Assembly: GCF_003202155.1 (NCBI RefSeq)
Contig: NZ_QFLI01000001.1
Span: 62,001 to 126,000, forward strand
Length of the DNA stretch: 64,000 nt
From: Marinifilum breve
GTDB taxonomy: Bacteria; Bacteroidota; Bacteroidia; Bacteroidales; Marinifilaceae
Direction: 5' to 3'
Shown here: one piece after another, positions 18,749 to 26,902 of the stretch
Layout: each line of letters begins with the position of its first letter
How positions within the stretch are numbered: the first letter of the stretch is position 1
Notes under the pieces: model-generated
What the model saw: the letters and a program-made list of their open reading frames with translations, nothing else
Databases searched by the model: none
Told to the model about the DNA's origin: nothing
Translations under genes and position numbers: made by a program

Positions 18749-19348
18749 ATGAAATACACGATAATAAGCATATTAATCATAGGCTTGATTGGCTGTAAAA
18801 CTTCCAAACAAGGTATATTATCTAATAGAATTTCAACATTTAATAATCTTAAATTGGAGTATGCTCTTAACCTTGAAAAGAAATATAAGTCAAAAGATAT
18901 TTCTCGCAGTCGTAGAGTTAGTTTAGGTAAAGGGATTTATCCGAATGAGAATAATTACGAGTTTGAAATCTCAAAAGATTTCTTACGCCTTGAAAAACCT
19001 AATTTTTCAATAAAAACAGATTACCATTATACTAAAGATAGTACCATTCGAGTAGTAATGTACGAATGGAAGGACTTAAAACATAAACCTGGGTACTTTC
19101 ATAGCAAAGAGGAGAATGATAAACGACGAGAAGTATTTAAGTTAAAATATGAAGAATTAAGTTCGTTTTTAATGAAATTATATGGAGATCCGACAGTTGT
19201 TGAGGTAAGTTCAGTTTATAATAAGAAAGGAAATTTTCGAGATAGTTATAAGTGGCTTGACAAGAATGGGATGAATGCTTATTTATTCATATTTGGCAAT
19301 GAAAAGAATACATATAACAAAATTAGGCTGGCTATATACAAAGATTAA
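18749..19348 (+). CDS. cassette D: small lipoprotein of unknown function
   Basis: A 199-residue protein with a lipoprotein signal (MKYTIISILIIGLIGCKTSK; lipobox LIGC). The mature part is charged and rich in Tyr and Lys, with a central stretch TDYHYTKDSTIRVVMYEWK. I recognise no family. It starts about 16 bp from the cassette boundary and is the only gene of cassette D. It is probably anchored in the outer membrane. Confidence 0.7.
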   Translation: MKYTIISILIIGLIGCKTSKQGILSNRISTFNNLKLEYALNLEKKYKSKDISRSRRVSLGKGIYPNENNYEFEISKDFLRLEKPNFSIKTDYHYTKDSTIRVVMYEWKDLKHKPGYFHSKEENDKRREVFKLKYEELSSFLMKLYGDPTVVEVSSVYNKKGNFRDSYKWLDKNGMNAYLFIFGNEKNTYNKIRLAIYKD

Positions 19349-19353
19349 ATTAC

Positions 19354-19498
19354 GGTCTATAACAAAAGTTAAAATTTAAGGGCGGCGACGCCCAACCAGA
19401 TAATGAAATTAAAACAATAAACGCAAGCGTTGATTGGCGGTAATTGCAATTCCGATAACAATTGGTAACCTTTAAAGTTGAGTAAGACCATTAGCAGC
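19354..19498 (+). repeat. attC of cassette D (family 2)
   Basis: GGTCTATAAC (19354-19363) pairs with the cassette D start GTTATAGGCC with one mismatch. It continues with AAAAGTTAAAATTTAAGGGCGG and ends GAGTAAGACCATTAGCAGC. The sequence after AAC is shared with the attC sites of cassettes F and K. The crossover G is an A here. Confidence 0.7.
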
Positions 19499-19511
19499 AA
19501 ATAATAAATTG

Positions 19512-20945
19512 ATGAGTAAACAGATTAATATTATATTCATATTCCTGATCGCATTAGTGTTTGTTAATTGCAAAAAGAGTGAGATTAGTAATGACAAAAG
19601 TACTGTATTCTTCACGGGACATTTTGATGATGCGATTTCTAATATTACTCTTTCTAAAAAAGAAGTATTCTCTGAGGAAGAGGAAGTTCATCTTGTTGAA
19701 ATTGATTCTGCTGGAAATTTTAATTATTCAATTGCCATTGATTTTTCACAAACTATTTTTTTCGGAATCAATTCTACAATGAGGATTCCGGTTTTCGTCT
19801 CTCCTAACGACACCATTACAATTGAATACGATGAAAATATTGAAGTCAACTTTACTAAGCAAAACCATCAAGAAATTAACGATAACCTTAAATTCGTTCA
19901 ATGTGAGATTCAGAAAACAATAAACAAAAATGTAAACCCTACAATTTTAAAAGAACTTTCGGAAGAAAAATTTAAGAGGTTATTAGATTCGATTCATAAT
20001 ACATTGATTTTAACCATTGACTCATTCTCTGTTAGTAAAAATTTAAATAACATTGAGAAACAAGAATTAAAAAATGAAATTGATTTTTTTATTGTATCGG
20101 AAACTGCAGATTATGAATTTCTGAACCAATATATTTTCAATCAAAAAAGAACTATCCCCGACGAGTACTATTGTTTAGTCGATACATTAATGAAAAATGT
20201 AAATGAAATCAGATTGACTCCAAATGCACTCAATTTTCTAAATAGGATTCAAATGAAGTATTCGAATCCAATCACCAATGAATCAGCCAAAGAAATATTA
20301 GAATTAGATTCTTCTGTTTTGCGTGACATTATTCTTTGCAGGGCAATTTATACACTAATTGGGAGCAAAGAGTTTCCACAAGCAAAAATCTTTATGGAAA
20401 AGTATTTCCCTGCAATTGGTAGTACGAAACTAAAAACACAATTTACCGCTAAATATGAAGAGTGCCTTTCAATATTTAATAATCCAAGTTTAAATTCTGC
20501 CAGACTCCAATCCTTTACACAAATTGACAAAACAGGGATTCTAAAAGAATTAAAAGAAAAATACAAGAACAAAGTACTTTATTTAAAATTCTGGGCACCC
20601 TATTGCGGACCGTGCATGGCACAACTTTCGTATATAAAAATTATTGAAGAGAAAATTAATCCTGATAAATTCCTGGTTATTAACCTTTGTGCACCATATC
20701 CAAAAGATAAATGGAAAGCAACCATAAGGGAGAAACAGATGGGTGGAGTACATTACTTGTTAAGTGAAAATCAATATGCCGAATTACAAGCATTATTCAA
20801 TATTCAAGGAATACCAAGATATGTTCTAATAGATGCCAATGGAGCAATTGTTGATGAAAACGCACCTGCTCCAGGAAATGAGATGTTAAAAGGAACCAAT
20901 TTTGATTTAATTAAGGTGATAAACAATTTAATTGAAAAAGAATAA
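19512..20945 (+). CDS. cassette E: TlpA-like thioredoxin lipoprotein
   Basis: About 477 residues from the ATG at 19512; an adjoining TTG lies one codon upstream. The lipoprotein signal ends in VFVNC. The C-terminal 130 residues are a thioredoxin domain with active site APYCGPC (C365, C368), the cis-Pro segment GIPRYVLID and a TlpA/ResA-like strand order. The first 340 residues are a beta-rich then helical region of the kind that precedes thioredoxin domains in Bacteroidota thiol-disulfide proteins. It likely acts at the outer membrane, periplasmic side, as a thiol-disulfide reductase. Cargo of this kind is unusual in a cassette because the gene is long and has close chromosomal relatives in the phylum. 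Confidence 0.8.
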   Translation: MSKQINIIFIFLIALVFVNCKKSEISNDKSTVFFTGHFDDAISNITLSKKEVFSEEEEVHLVEIDSAGNFNYSIAIDFSQTIFFGINSTMRIPVFVSPNDTITIEYDENIEVNFTKQNHQEINDNLKFVQCEIQKTINKNVNPTILKELSEEKFKRLLDSIHNTLILTIDSFSVSKNLNNIEKQELKNEIDFFIVSETADYEFLNQYIFNQKRTIPDEYYCLVDTLMKNVNEIRLTPNALNFLNRIQMKYSNPITNESAKEILELDSSVLRDIILCRAIYTLIGSKEFPQAKIFMEKYFPAIGSTKLKTQFTAKYEECLSIFNNPSLNSARLQSFTQIDKTGILKELKEKYKNKVLYLKFWAPYCGPCMAQLSYIKIIEEKINPDKFLVINLCAPYPKDKWKATIREKQMGGVHYLLSENQYAELQALFNIQGIPRYVLIDANGAIVDENAPAPGNEMLKGTNFDLIKVINNLIEKE

Positions 20946-20952
20946 ATTACAG

Positions 20953-21137
20953 GCGATAAAACATGGTATAAGTCATATTGGATTTGTGCTCAATTCTATC
21001 GCGTTCCTTTTTAGAAAACCACACGAGAAGACTCGTGCGGTAGCTGGGGGTTGAATTAGCCACCCAAACTTAATAAATAAACAAAATGATATAATCAAAA
21101 TAAACCAACTAAGTTGGGTTAGTCCAACGTTGTGTGT
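20953..21137 (+). repeat. attC of cassette E (chimeric, family-3 right part)
   Basis: The left end (GCGATAAAACATGGTATAAGTCAT) resembles family 1 and does not match the cassette E start (TTAGCAGC). From about 20986 it turns into the family-3 block shared with cassettes G and I, ending in GTTGGG TTAG TCCAAC and then the core GTTGTGTGT (21129-21137). Confidence 0.6.
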
Positions 21138-21162
21138 AATTTTACTCGTACCAAAATAAAGA

Positions 21163-21744
21163 ATGAAGTTCAAAGAAAAAATATGCAAGTATGTTCTTGG
21201 TGAGTACAGCTATTCTCATCTACCTCAATTGGCACTAGACGCCCTTATTGAAGGTTATGAATCAGAATCACTTTACATCCTGGCAGGTATGACAGATAAT
21301 AATCCAACATACGAGAGGCAAAAATATTTTGAAAAAGCATTGACTGAAATAAGCTTTTCATTACCTAACAGAACCGAATCTGCTAACATTTTACTGGATC
21401 ATTACTTAGAACAAATGATTACAAAGCCTTCAGATTCTTTTCACATCATGCAATTAATTGACAATGAACTTTACACAAAGGTGTTCCAAACCGAGAAAGA
21501 AGACATGGAAGATGAAAAATATGTAGGCCAAGAAGCAGGAATTGAAAAACTTTATACTTGGTATAGAGAACTTCAAGACTTAGATGATGGAAGTCCACTG
21601 TTTTACTACACCGATTTAACCAAAGAAGAACAAGAGAAAAAATTTAAAGAACACTTAGTTTATGAGGCCCAACAAGCTCTGAAAGCCAGAAAAAAACAAC
21701 ATACAACAAAAGCTAAATTTCATGGGCGGTTACGCTCAACTTGA
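21163..21744 (+). CDS. cassette F: hypothetical protein whose 3' end enters attC
   Basis: A 193-residue soluble, acidic, helix-rich protein (YVLGEYSYSHLPQLALDALI; LILAGM-like hydrophobic patches are short). I recognise no family. The R''-like bases of the attC start at 21699, so the last 15 codons (ending KAKFHGRLRST) come from the attC sequence itself and are probably not selected for function. The gene starts 25 bp or so after the cassette boundary. Function unknown. Confidence 0.6.
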   Translation: MKFKEKICKYVLGEYSYSHLPQLALDALIEGYESESLYILAGMTDNNPTYERQKYFEKALTEISFSLPNRTESANILLDHYLEQMITKPSDSFHIMQLIDNELYTKVFQTEKEDMEDEKYVGQEAGIEKLYTWYRELQDLDDGSPLFYYTDLTKEEQEKKFKEHLVYEAQQALKARKKQHTTKAKFHGRLRST

Positions 21745-21933
21745 AAGCTTAGTTCAATTAATAAACACAGCAAGCCAGTAGAATGACTCACCTACCCTGT
21801 TTCAAAAGGTGTTTGTGATTTAAAAATTGATTTGCTAAAAAATATAAACAAATTTAAGCGGCTTGCTTATTTGGCGGTTTGATAAGACATTAGTTTTAAA
21901 TCGCCCAAGAAAATTAGCAAGACCGTTATACAC
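21699..21933 (+). repeat. attC of cassette F (family 2, long)
   Basis: ACATACAAC (21699-21707) pairs with the cassette F start GTTGTGTGT with one mismatch. It then shows the family-2 pattern (AACAAAAGCTAAATTTCATGGGCGG) and ends AGCAAGACCGTTATACAC (core 21925-21933). At about 235 bp it is the longest site in the array. Confidence 0.65.
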
Positions 21934-21946
21934 AATTAAGCGCGAA

Positions 21947-22480
21947 TTGGAAGTAATTGATTTACCAAATAGAATAGTTGAATTATTAGAGGAAGTAGAT
22001 TCACCAGAAAGATTAAAAAGACATTTACAAATTGTTTACTCTACAGCCAGTGAATTAGTTAACCAAATAAAACAGGAATGGCCGACAATTGTTTTTAATG
22101 AAGAGTTGATTTTATTTGGAGCTGGCACGCATGATATTGGAAAATCTTTAATCACAAAAGAGCTTTATGAAAAAGGTAGGAAACATGAATTAAAAGGCAA
22201 ATATCTTCTTCAAAATCATGGATTTAAAATAGAGGAGGCAAGATTTGCATTTACACATGGGAATTGGCAAGAAGAAAATTTAACGATTGAAGACTTAATT
22301 GTAAGCTTATCAGATAAAATATGGAAAGGAAAAAGAATTGCGGAATTAGAAGAAAAGGTCGGAAAAATCATTTCTGATAATTTGAATATTGACTATTGGG
22401 AAGTATATGTAAAACTAGATGAGATTTTAGTAAAACTTTCTAATAAATCTGATGAATTAATCTTATGGCAAAATCAATAA
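21947..22480 (+). CDS. cassette G: HD-domain phosphohydrolase-like protein, non-ATG start
   Basis: The frame is open from 21863, but the first 62 bp are attC of the previous cassette and there is no ATG anywhere in it. The TTG at 21947 is a reasonable start and gives about 177 residues (EVIDLPNRIVELLEEVD next). The core GAGTHDIGKSLITKEL has the HD pair with the downstream Lys of HD hydrolases, and FAFTHGNW and LSDKIWKGKR provide further conserved positions. Such proteins hydrolyse phosphate esters of nucleotides. It is the only gene of cassette G. Translation may also continue from upstream. Domain call is good; start is uncertain. Confidence 0.65.
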   Translation: MEVIDLPNRIVELLEEVDSPERLKRHLQIVYSTASELVNQIKQEWPTIVFNEELILFGAGTHDIGKSLITKELYEKGRKHELKGKYLLQNHGFKIEEARFAFTHGNWQEENLTIEDLIVSLSDKIWKGKRIAELEEKVGKIISDNLNIDYWEVYVKLDEILVKLSNKSDELILWQNQ

Positions 22481-22484
22481 AAAA

Positions 22485-22667
22485 CTGTACAATCAAGTAG
22501 GAAGCCCCCTCGCTGGTGCGCGATTCTATCGCGTTCCTTTTTAGAAAACCACACGAGAAGACTCGTGCGGTAGCTGGGGGTTGGGTTAGCGACCCAAACT
22601 TCATAAATAAACAAAATGAGATAATCAAAATAAACCAACTAGGTTAGGTTAGCCTAACCTTAGGCAT
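22485..22667 (+). repeat. attC region of cassette G (family 3)
   Basis: The left arm (CTGTACAATC near 22485) matches the cassette start TTATACAC only weakly. From about 22512 comes the family-3 block with hairpins CCACACGAG/CTCGTGCGG, TTGGGT/ACCCAA and GTTAGG TTAG CCTAAC (22643-22658). The crossover base before TTAGGC is C instead of G. Confidence 0.6.
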
Positions 22668-22698
22668 AATTGTAAATGATTACCAAGATAAAATCTAA

Positions 22699-23049
22699 AT
22701 GAGATACTTAAAAGAAAATGAAATAGAACCATATCTGAATGCTGGAAAGATAATTGAACAGTATTTAGGAACATTCAAACTTGATAACTTGCCATGTCAT
22801 AGATTTGTTTCTATTGGCAAGGATAAAGATGGTTATTATTGTTTTCTGGTAGAAGTATTTGATGAGAAGGAGGATGGTATTGAAAGTATTTATGATTTTT
22901 CTAGCATTGACCCTGATAATCTAGAGGGAATTGAATATGGACCAAAGGCTTCATTAAAGGCTTTGCTGTCTGAATTGAAAGAAAAAGTAGCACTCTCAAA
23001 TGATACCTTCTTGCTAACTGGATTTCTTGACAACGTAATGACTAAATAA
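22699..23049 (+). CDS. cassette H gene 1: small acidic protein of unknown function
   Basis: A 116-residue acidic cytosolic protein: MRYLKENEIEPYLNAGKIIE at the start, a beta-rich middle (HRFVSIGKDKDGYYCFLVEV) and a helical end (ASLKALLSELKEKV). Size, charge and fold pattern resemble SUKH- or Imm-type immunity proteins, but I cannot assign a family. It is followed directly by the broken gene at 23051 in the same cassette. Confidence 0.6.
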   Translation: MRYLKENEIEPYLNAGKIIEQYLGTFKLDNLPCHRFVSIGKDKDGYYCFLVEVFDEKEDGIESIYDFSSIDPDNLEGIEYGPKASLKALLSELKEKVALSNDTFLLTGFLDNVMTK

Positions 23050-23050
23050 A

Positions 23051-23434
23051 ATGGGACGAGAATCTTTAGAAAGATACATTTTCGAGAATCAACTTAGTTC
23101 ATGTATGAATAATACAAAATGGACTGAACTAATTTAGGGAATAACTAAAAACAAAAACTTTAATCCATCAGTAAATATTAAATACTTGTTTGATTCAGAA
23201 AATAATGGACTTTTTAGCCTTGTTTGGTGGGAAGATGTTGAGCGAGATGGTTTTAATCTAATTGAATAATTGGAAATCAATCCAACAAAAACAACTCATA
23301 TCGGTCGACTTGTAAAACCAAAAACAGAGGATTTTTCTGACTTTATTGAAAATGTACTAAATGAGCATTCAATACCATTTGAGATAAATGATGAAATATT
23401 TAAGGTGTATGGATATAGAATAAAAACAACATAA
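23051..23434 (+). pseudogene. cassette H gene 2: broken by two in-frame stops
   Basis: A single reading frame runs from ATG 23051 (MGRESLERYIFENQL) to TAA 23432-23434, 127 codons, and is interrupted only by TAG at 23135-23137 and TAA at 23267-23269. The frame is the same across both stops and the composition is protein-like (NNGLFSLVWWEDVERDGFN; SDFIENVLNEHSIPFEIND). I recognise no family. It starts 1 base after the stop of gene 1, so the two were co-translated. Point mutation after insertion in the array is the simplest explanation; sequencing error is possible but needs two events. Confidence 0.65.
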
Positions 23435-23627
23435 GCCTAACAAAATTTATATGTAATGCGGGGTTCAGCGGTTAATTCAACCACAGTTCTTCGCATCAAC
23501 AACGCCAATTCGTCTATGACGATTTGGCAATAAAAACTAAAATATGAATAAACAAATTGGCTCAGTGGCAACCTTATTGTGAAGCATTTCAAAGTTCCAC
23601 ACTTCACATAGACAAACCGTTAACAGT
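23433..23627 (+). repeat. attC of cassette H (family 1-like)
   Basis: AAGCCTAAC (23433-23441) overlaps the stop of the broken gene and pairs with the cassette H start TTAGGC. The site ends AGACAAACCGTTAACAGT (core 23619-23627). Inner bases GTTAATTCAACCAC and TTCGCATCAA resemble family 1 as in cassettes A and B. Confidence 0.7.
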
Positions 23628-23671
23628 TAGATTAAAAAAATCAAAGTCCAAAGAATAAATACCACAATAAA

Positions 23672-24613
23672 ATGAATCTAAAATCTATTTCTCTCACCAT
23701 TTCTTTATGTTTCACCATCGGGGCATCTTTATTTGGGCAAGAGGTAAAGTTGCCATTAGAAATGAAATTCGGGCATTTATGTTCGGAGTGGAAACTCCAT
23801 GATTCTATACAAGCAAAAGTCTTCTTGGAAACGGGTTTTCCAAAAATCGTTATCAATCAAAAGTTTGCTCAGAACAAACTATCCGATTTAAAATCAGAAA
23901 AAGCATCCAAAGATGCTGCTATTGCCTTATGGGGGCAGCAAAATAAAATCAAAATTCTTTCCCTAATAAAAGATACACTAAAAGTAAATGGAAATAATGT
24001 AATGTTTGATGCCTTAGTTGCTGATTTTTCCACAATAAAGTCGTGGAAAAATTATGATATCATTTACCCACTACGAGATTTAAGTGGAGCTGTTGAAATT
24101 AACTTAAGCGATAGCTATATGATTGTTGACAAAAACTTAAAAACACTAAGTCCTGAATATATCAAGTTTGAGGCTAAAACAGATGATAAAACAAAGGGAC
24201 TCTACATAAACACAAGTTTGAAAGTATACGACAGCCTAAATACAAACGAGGAGTTAAAAGGTAATTTTTTGCTTGATTTGGGTGCCCCCAATGCGATTTT
24301 TGTAAATAGAAACCTTCCCGAAGTAGAGAGGTTTGTATCTAAGTCAGACAGACTTCTTTTAAAGGATACAACTAAATTTAGGCCTAATCCTAGAACAAAA
24401 TTAGCCATAATAATGCCAGACAAGTTTCAAATTGGAAATATCTACCTGACAAAAAATTTTGTTGTTGCAATGAAAATGTTCAAATCAAATAAATCAAGTA
24501 AATATGTTGGGATGATTGGTAATAAATTCTTTGCAAATTTCAATATGATATTTGATTTTAAAAATAGTGAGATTTATATGAAACCTACTTCTGAAAATGT
24601 CACAATAGAATGA
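23672..24613 (+). CDS. cassette I: exported retropepsin-like aspartic protease homologue
   Basis: A 313-residue protein with a signal peptide (SLTISLCFTIGASLFGQ). It has the layout of Bacteroidota exported retropepsin-like proteins: an N-terminal beta domain, then FLLDLGAPNAIFVN near 200, then GMIGNKFFANFNMIFDFK and NSEIYMKP near the end, matching the usual GxLGxxFxxxFxxxFDY motif. The catalytic triplet normally reads DTG or DSG; here it is DLG (D202), and the first half-site (VFLETGFPKIVI) has E in place of D. Activity is therefore doubtful. It is the only gene of cassette I. Confidence 0.7.
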   Translation: MNLKSISLTISLCFTIGASLFGQEVKLPLEMKFGHLCSEWKLHDSIQAKVFLETGFPKIVINQKFAQNKLSDLKSEKASKDAAIALWGQQNKIKILSLIKDTLKVNGNNVMFDALVADFSTIKSWKNYDIIYPLRDLSGAVEINLSDSYMIVDKNLKTLSPEYIKFEAKTDDKTKGLYINTSLKVYDSLNTNEELKGNFLLDLGAPNAIFVNRNLPEVERFVSKSDRLLLKDTTKFRPNPRTKLAIIMPDKFQIGNIYLTKNFVVAMKMFKSNKSSKYVGMIGNKFFANFNMIFDFKNSEIYMKPTSENVTIE

Positions 24614-24624
24614 ATACAGATCCG

Positions 24625-24797
24625 CTCATAAAAAAGCCCTTGCTGGCGCTCGATTCTATCGCGTTCCTTTATAGAAAACCACACGAGAAGACTCGTGCGG
24701 TAGCTGGGGGTTGGGTTAGCGACCCAAACTTAATAAATAAACAAAATGAGATAATCAAAATAAACCAACTAAGTTGGGTTAGCCCAACGTTAGCGGC
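24625..24797 (+). repeat. attC region of cassette I (family 3)
   Basis: The left arm does not match the cassette I start (TTAACAGT). The family-3 block runs from about 24641 to 24788, with hairpins CCACACGAG/CTCGTGCGG and GTTGGG TTAG CCCAAC (24773-24788), and the core GTTAGCGGC follows (24789-24797). Confidence 0.6.
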
Positions 24798-24814
24798 AAC
24801 TTTAACAAAGCAAT

Positions 24815-25789
24815 ATGAAAATTTTAACATCAATACATGAGTTTCGCCTTCTTTTAGAATCTCTATCTACTAGAGATTTTGAAAAATTTGTATACGATAT
24901 TTTAATTAGTTCTGGTGAGTTTCAAAAGACAGAATTCAGCTCAACAAATATTGATCAAGGTGTAGATATTATTGCTATTGAGAAAGAAACTATTACATCC
25001 CCCAAATTCCCAACGAAATGGTTAATTGAAATTAAGAAGACTAAATTAATTGGTACTGACGTTATAAGCCAACTGATTTATTGGCATTCTAATTTACCTG
25101 AAAATAATGTTAAATTTGGTATAGTTACAATTGGTCAATTAACAACTCAGGCAAAAGAAATTGCAGAAAATAACAATGTAAGAATTTGGGGCTTTAATGA
25201 AATTGCAGGTTTAACTACTCCAGAAATTTACGAAAAATATTTTGGTGGCAATTTTGAGTTTAAAAATGAAATACCAAAAGAGAATTTATATTTAAGTCAA
25301 CTATCTAATATTATACCTGGGAAAACCGAATGGTCAAAATATCAAAAGTTTATTTCAGATACATTTGAGTTCATGTTTTGCCCAACTTTGGAAACTCCAC
25401 GTTATGAGCATCCTGATAGGGAACAAGATAATCGCCGTGATATGATTTTTGAGAATTCTGCAACTGAAGGATTCTGGAAAACTATTAAAGACACATATGA
25501 AGGACACTATGTAGTTGTAGACGCTAAAAATTACAGTAATGAACTAAGCAAAAAGCCAATAATTGAAGTGGCTCATTATTTAAAACCATATGGATGTGGG
25601 ATGTTCGCTATTATAACGTCAAGGAAAGGGATGAGTAAAGCTGCTAGAAATGCAGTTAGAGAACAATGGATAGGTAATAATAAAATGATTATTGTTTTAG
25701 ATGATAACGATATTATTGAAATGCTACAAATAAAAAGTCCAGAAGAACTACTAAGAAAAAAAATTGCTGATTTCAGGATGGAACTATAA
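24815..25789 (+). CDS. cassette J: protein with two restriction-endonuclease-fold domains
   Basis: A 324-residue soluble protein. The N-terminal domain (about 1-145) is Mrr_cat-like: LSTRDFEKFVYDIL, DQGVDIIAIE with D51, and WLIEIKKTK giving E72-x-K74. The C-terminal domain (about 175-320) shows a second candidate nuclease core: RRDMIFENSA with D209 and YVVVDAKNY with D236-x-K238, followed by YGCGMFAIITSRKGMSKAA. Two PD-(D/E)xK-type cores in one chain suggest a nuclease or a nuclease with a degenerate sensing copy. It is alone in its cassette. A role in defence is likely by family but not shown. Confidence 0.75.
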   Translation: MKILTSIHEFRLLLESLSTRDFEKFVYDILISSGEFQKTEFSSTNIDQGVDIIAIEKETITSPKFPTKWLIEIKKTKLIGTDVISQLIYWHSNLPENNVKFGIVTIGQLTTQAKEIAENNNVRIWGFNEIAGLTTPEIYEKYFGGNFEFKNEIPKENLYLSQLSNIIPGKTEWSKYQKFISDTFEFMFCPTLETPRYEHPDREQDNRRDMIFENSATEGFWKTIKDTYEGHYVVVDAKNYSNELSKKPIIEVAHYLKPYGCGMFAIITSRKGMSKAARNAVREQWIGNNKMIIVLDDNDIIEMLQIKSPEELLRKKIADFRMEL

Positions 25790-25798
25790 TAAAAAGCA

Positions 25799-25932
25799 GC
25801 CGCTAACAATAAATATAGGTCATTTGGCAGATAGTGGTAAAATTAAAATGAGAACAAATAATAAAATATATAACGGTTTGACAGTTTGGAGCTTTTAAAT
25901 ACTAAACGCCACATATTCGGACCGTTAGAAAC
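25799..25932 (+). repeat. attC of cassette J
   Basis: GCCGCTAAC (25799-25807) is the exact reverse complement of the cassette J start GTTAGCGGC. The site closes with GTTAGAAAC (25924-25932). Internal sequence AACGGTTTGACAG recalls family 1. Length 134 bp. Confidence 0.8.
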
Positions 25933-25938
25933 AATAGC

Positions 25939-26892
25939 ATGAGAAAAACAGATGCCCTATTTTATTTTTGCTTAGGAATTATACCCGTTGGTGTTATTTT
26001 AAGAATTATCGATATCGACTCAGGTAATAGTTTATTCGGATATGGTCTAATTGGAATCTTTATCTACTTCTCTGCTAGTATCATTAAACGTATAACAAGG
26101 AATGAATACCAAAAACGTGATTTGTTTATAAGACTTTTGATAGTTACTATAACTCCAGTCATATTTGCAAAGTATTTATACCACCCCTTTGGAGATTATC
26201 TGGGTTTAATTATCATTCCAATTTTTCTAGTTTCATCATTAATTAATTTAGTATCCAAAACTTCACGGTATTTAAAAACTAGCTTAACTTCAATCTTAAT
26301 TTGCATTTTAATAATTCCTCTTTTCGACATTGATTTTAATAATGATCCACGAAATTACGTCCCATTAAATTGGTACAATAGATATAATGTTAATAAATCA
26401 CACGAAATTGACTTGTCCTATCACTTTAGTTATAAGGAAACAGAAACTTTGAGTAAACAAGCATTTGAAGCCCAAAAAGAAAAAAACTATTTTAAATCAA
26501 TCTATCTTTTCAAAAAAGCAATTTCTATCGAACCTGACAACCCAACACTCCACTTTGGAATGTCTGAAAACTATGCCTACACAAATGAACTTGAGATGGC
26601 TAAAAATGAACTCGACACTGCCATTAATTTAGATAACCAGAATCCAGTCTTCTATAACAATAGAGGTTTACTTTATTATAAACTTGAAGAAAATGGAAAT
26701 GCTATAATTGATTTAAAGAAAGCAATTGAGTTAGATTCAACACAACACATTTACTATTGTAACTTAGCTTTATTCCTTAATGCAACTTCAGAGTATGAAG
26801 AAGCTTGTAAAATGATAGATAAAGCTGAAGCTCTAGGAGCAAATATAGATGAATACAAATTACTAAAAAGGATTAGAAAGAAATATGACTAG
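25939..26892 (+). CDS. cassette K: membrane protein with C-terminal TPR domain
   Basis: A 317-residue protein. The first 135 residues hold four or five hydrophobic helices (ALFYFCLGIIPVGVILRI; LIGIFIYFSASII; LLIVTITPVIFAKYLY; LTSILICILIIPLF). The rest contains three to four tetratricopeptide repeats (KNYFKSIYLFKKAISIEPDN; FYNNRGLLYYKLEENGNAII; HIYYCNLALFLNATSEYEEA). TPRs mediate protein contacts, here probably in the cytoplasm or periplasm next to the membrane. The start codon is only 15 bp from the cassette boundary. Last recognisable gene of the array. Confidence 0.75.
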   Translation: MRKTDALFYFCLGIIPVGVILRIIDIDSGNSLFGYGLIGIFIYFSASIIKRITRNEYQKRDLFIRLLIVTITPVIFAKYLYHPFGDYLGLIIIPIFLVSSLINLVSKTSRYLKTSLTSILICILIIPLFDIDFNNDPRNYVPLNWYNRYNVNKSHEIDLSYHFSYKETETLSKQAFEAQKEKNYFKSIYLFKKAISIEPDNPTLHFGMSENYAYTNELEMAKNELDTAINLDNQNPVFYNNRGLLYYKLEENGNAIIDLKKAIELDSTQHIYYCNLALFLNATSEYEEACKMIDKAEALGANIDEYKLLKRIRKKYD

Positions 26893-26902
26893 CAAAGCTA
26901 AA

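Noticed and set aside
20973-22628. Minus-strand open frames of 60-70 residues across attC E and G (ARVFSCGFLKRNAIE)
   Set aside because: They are antisense translations of the family-3 hairpin block, not genes.
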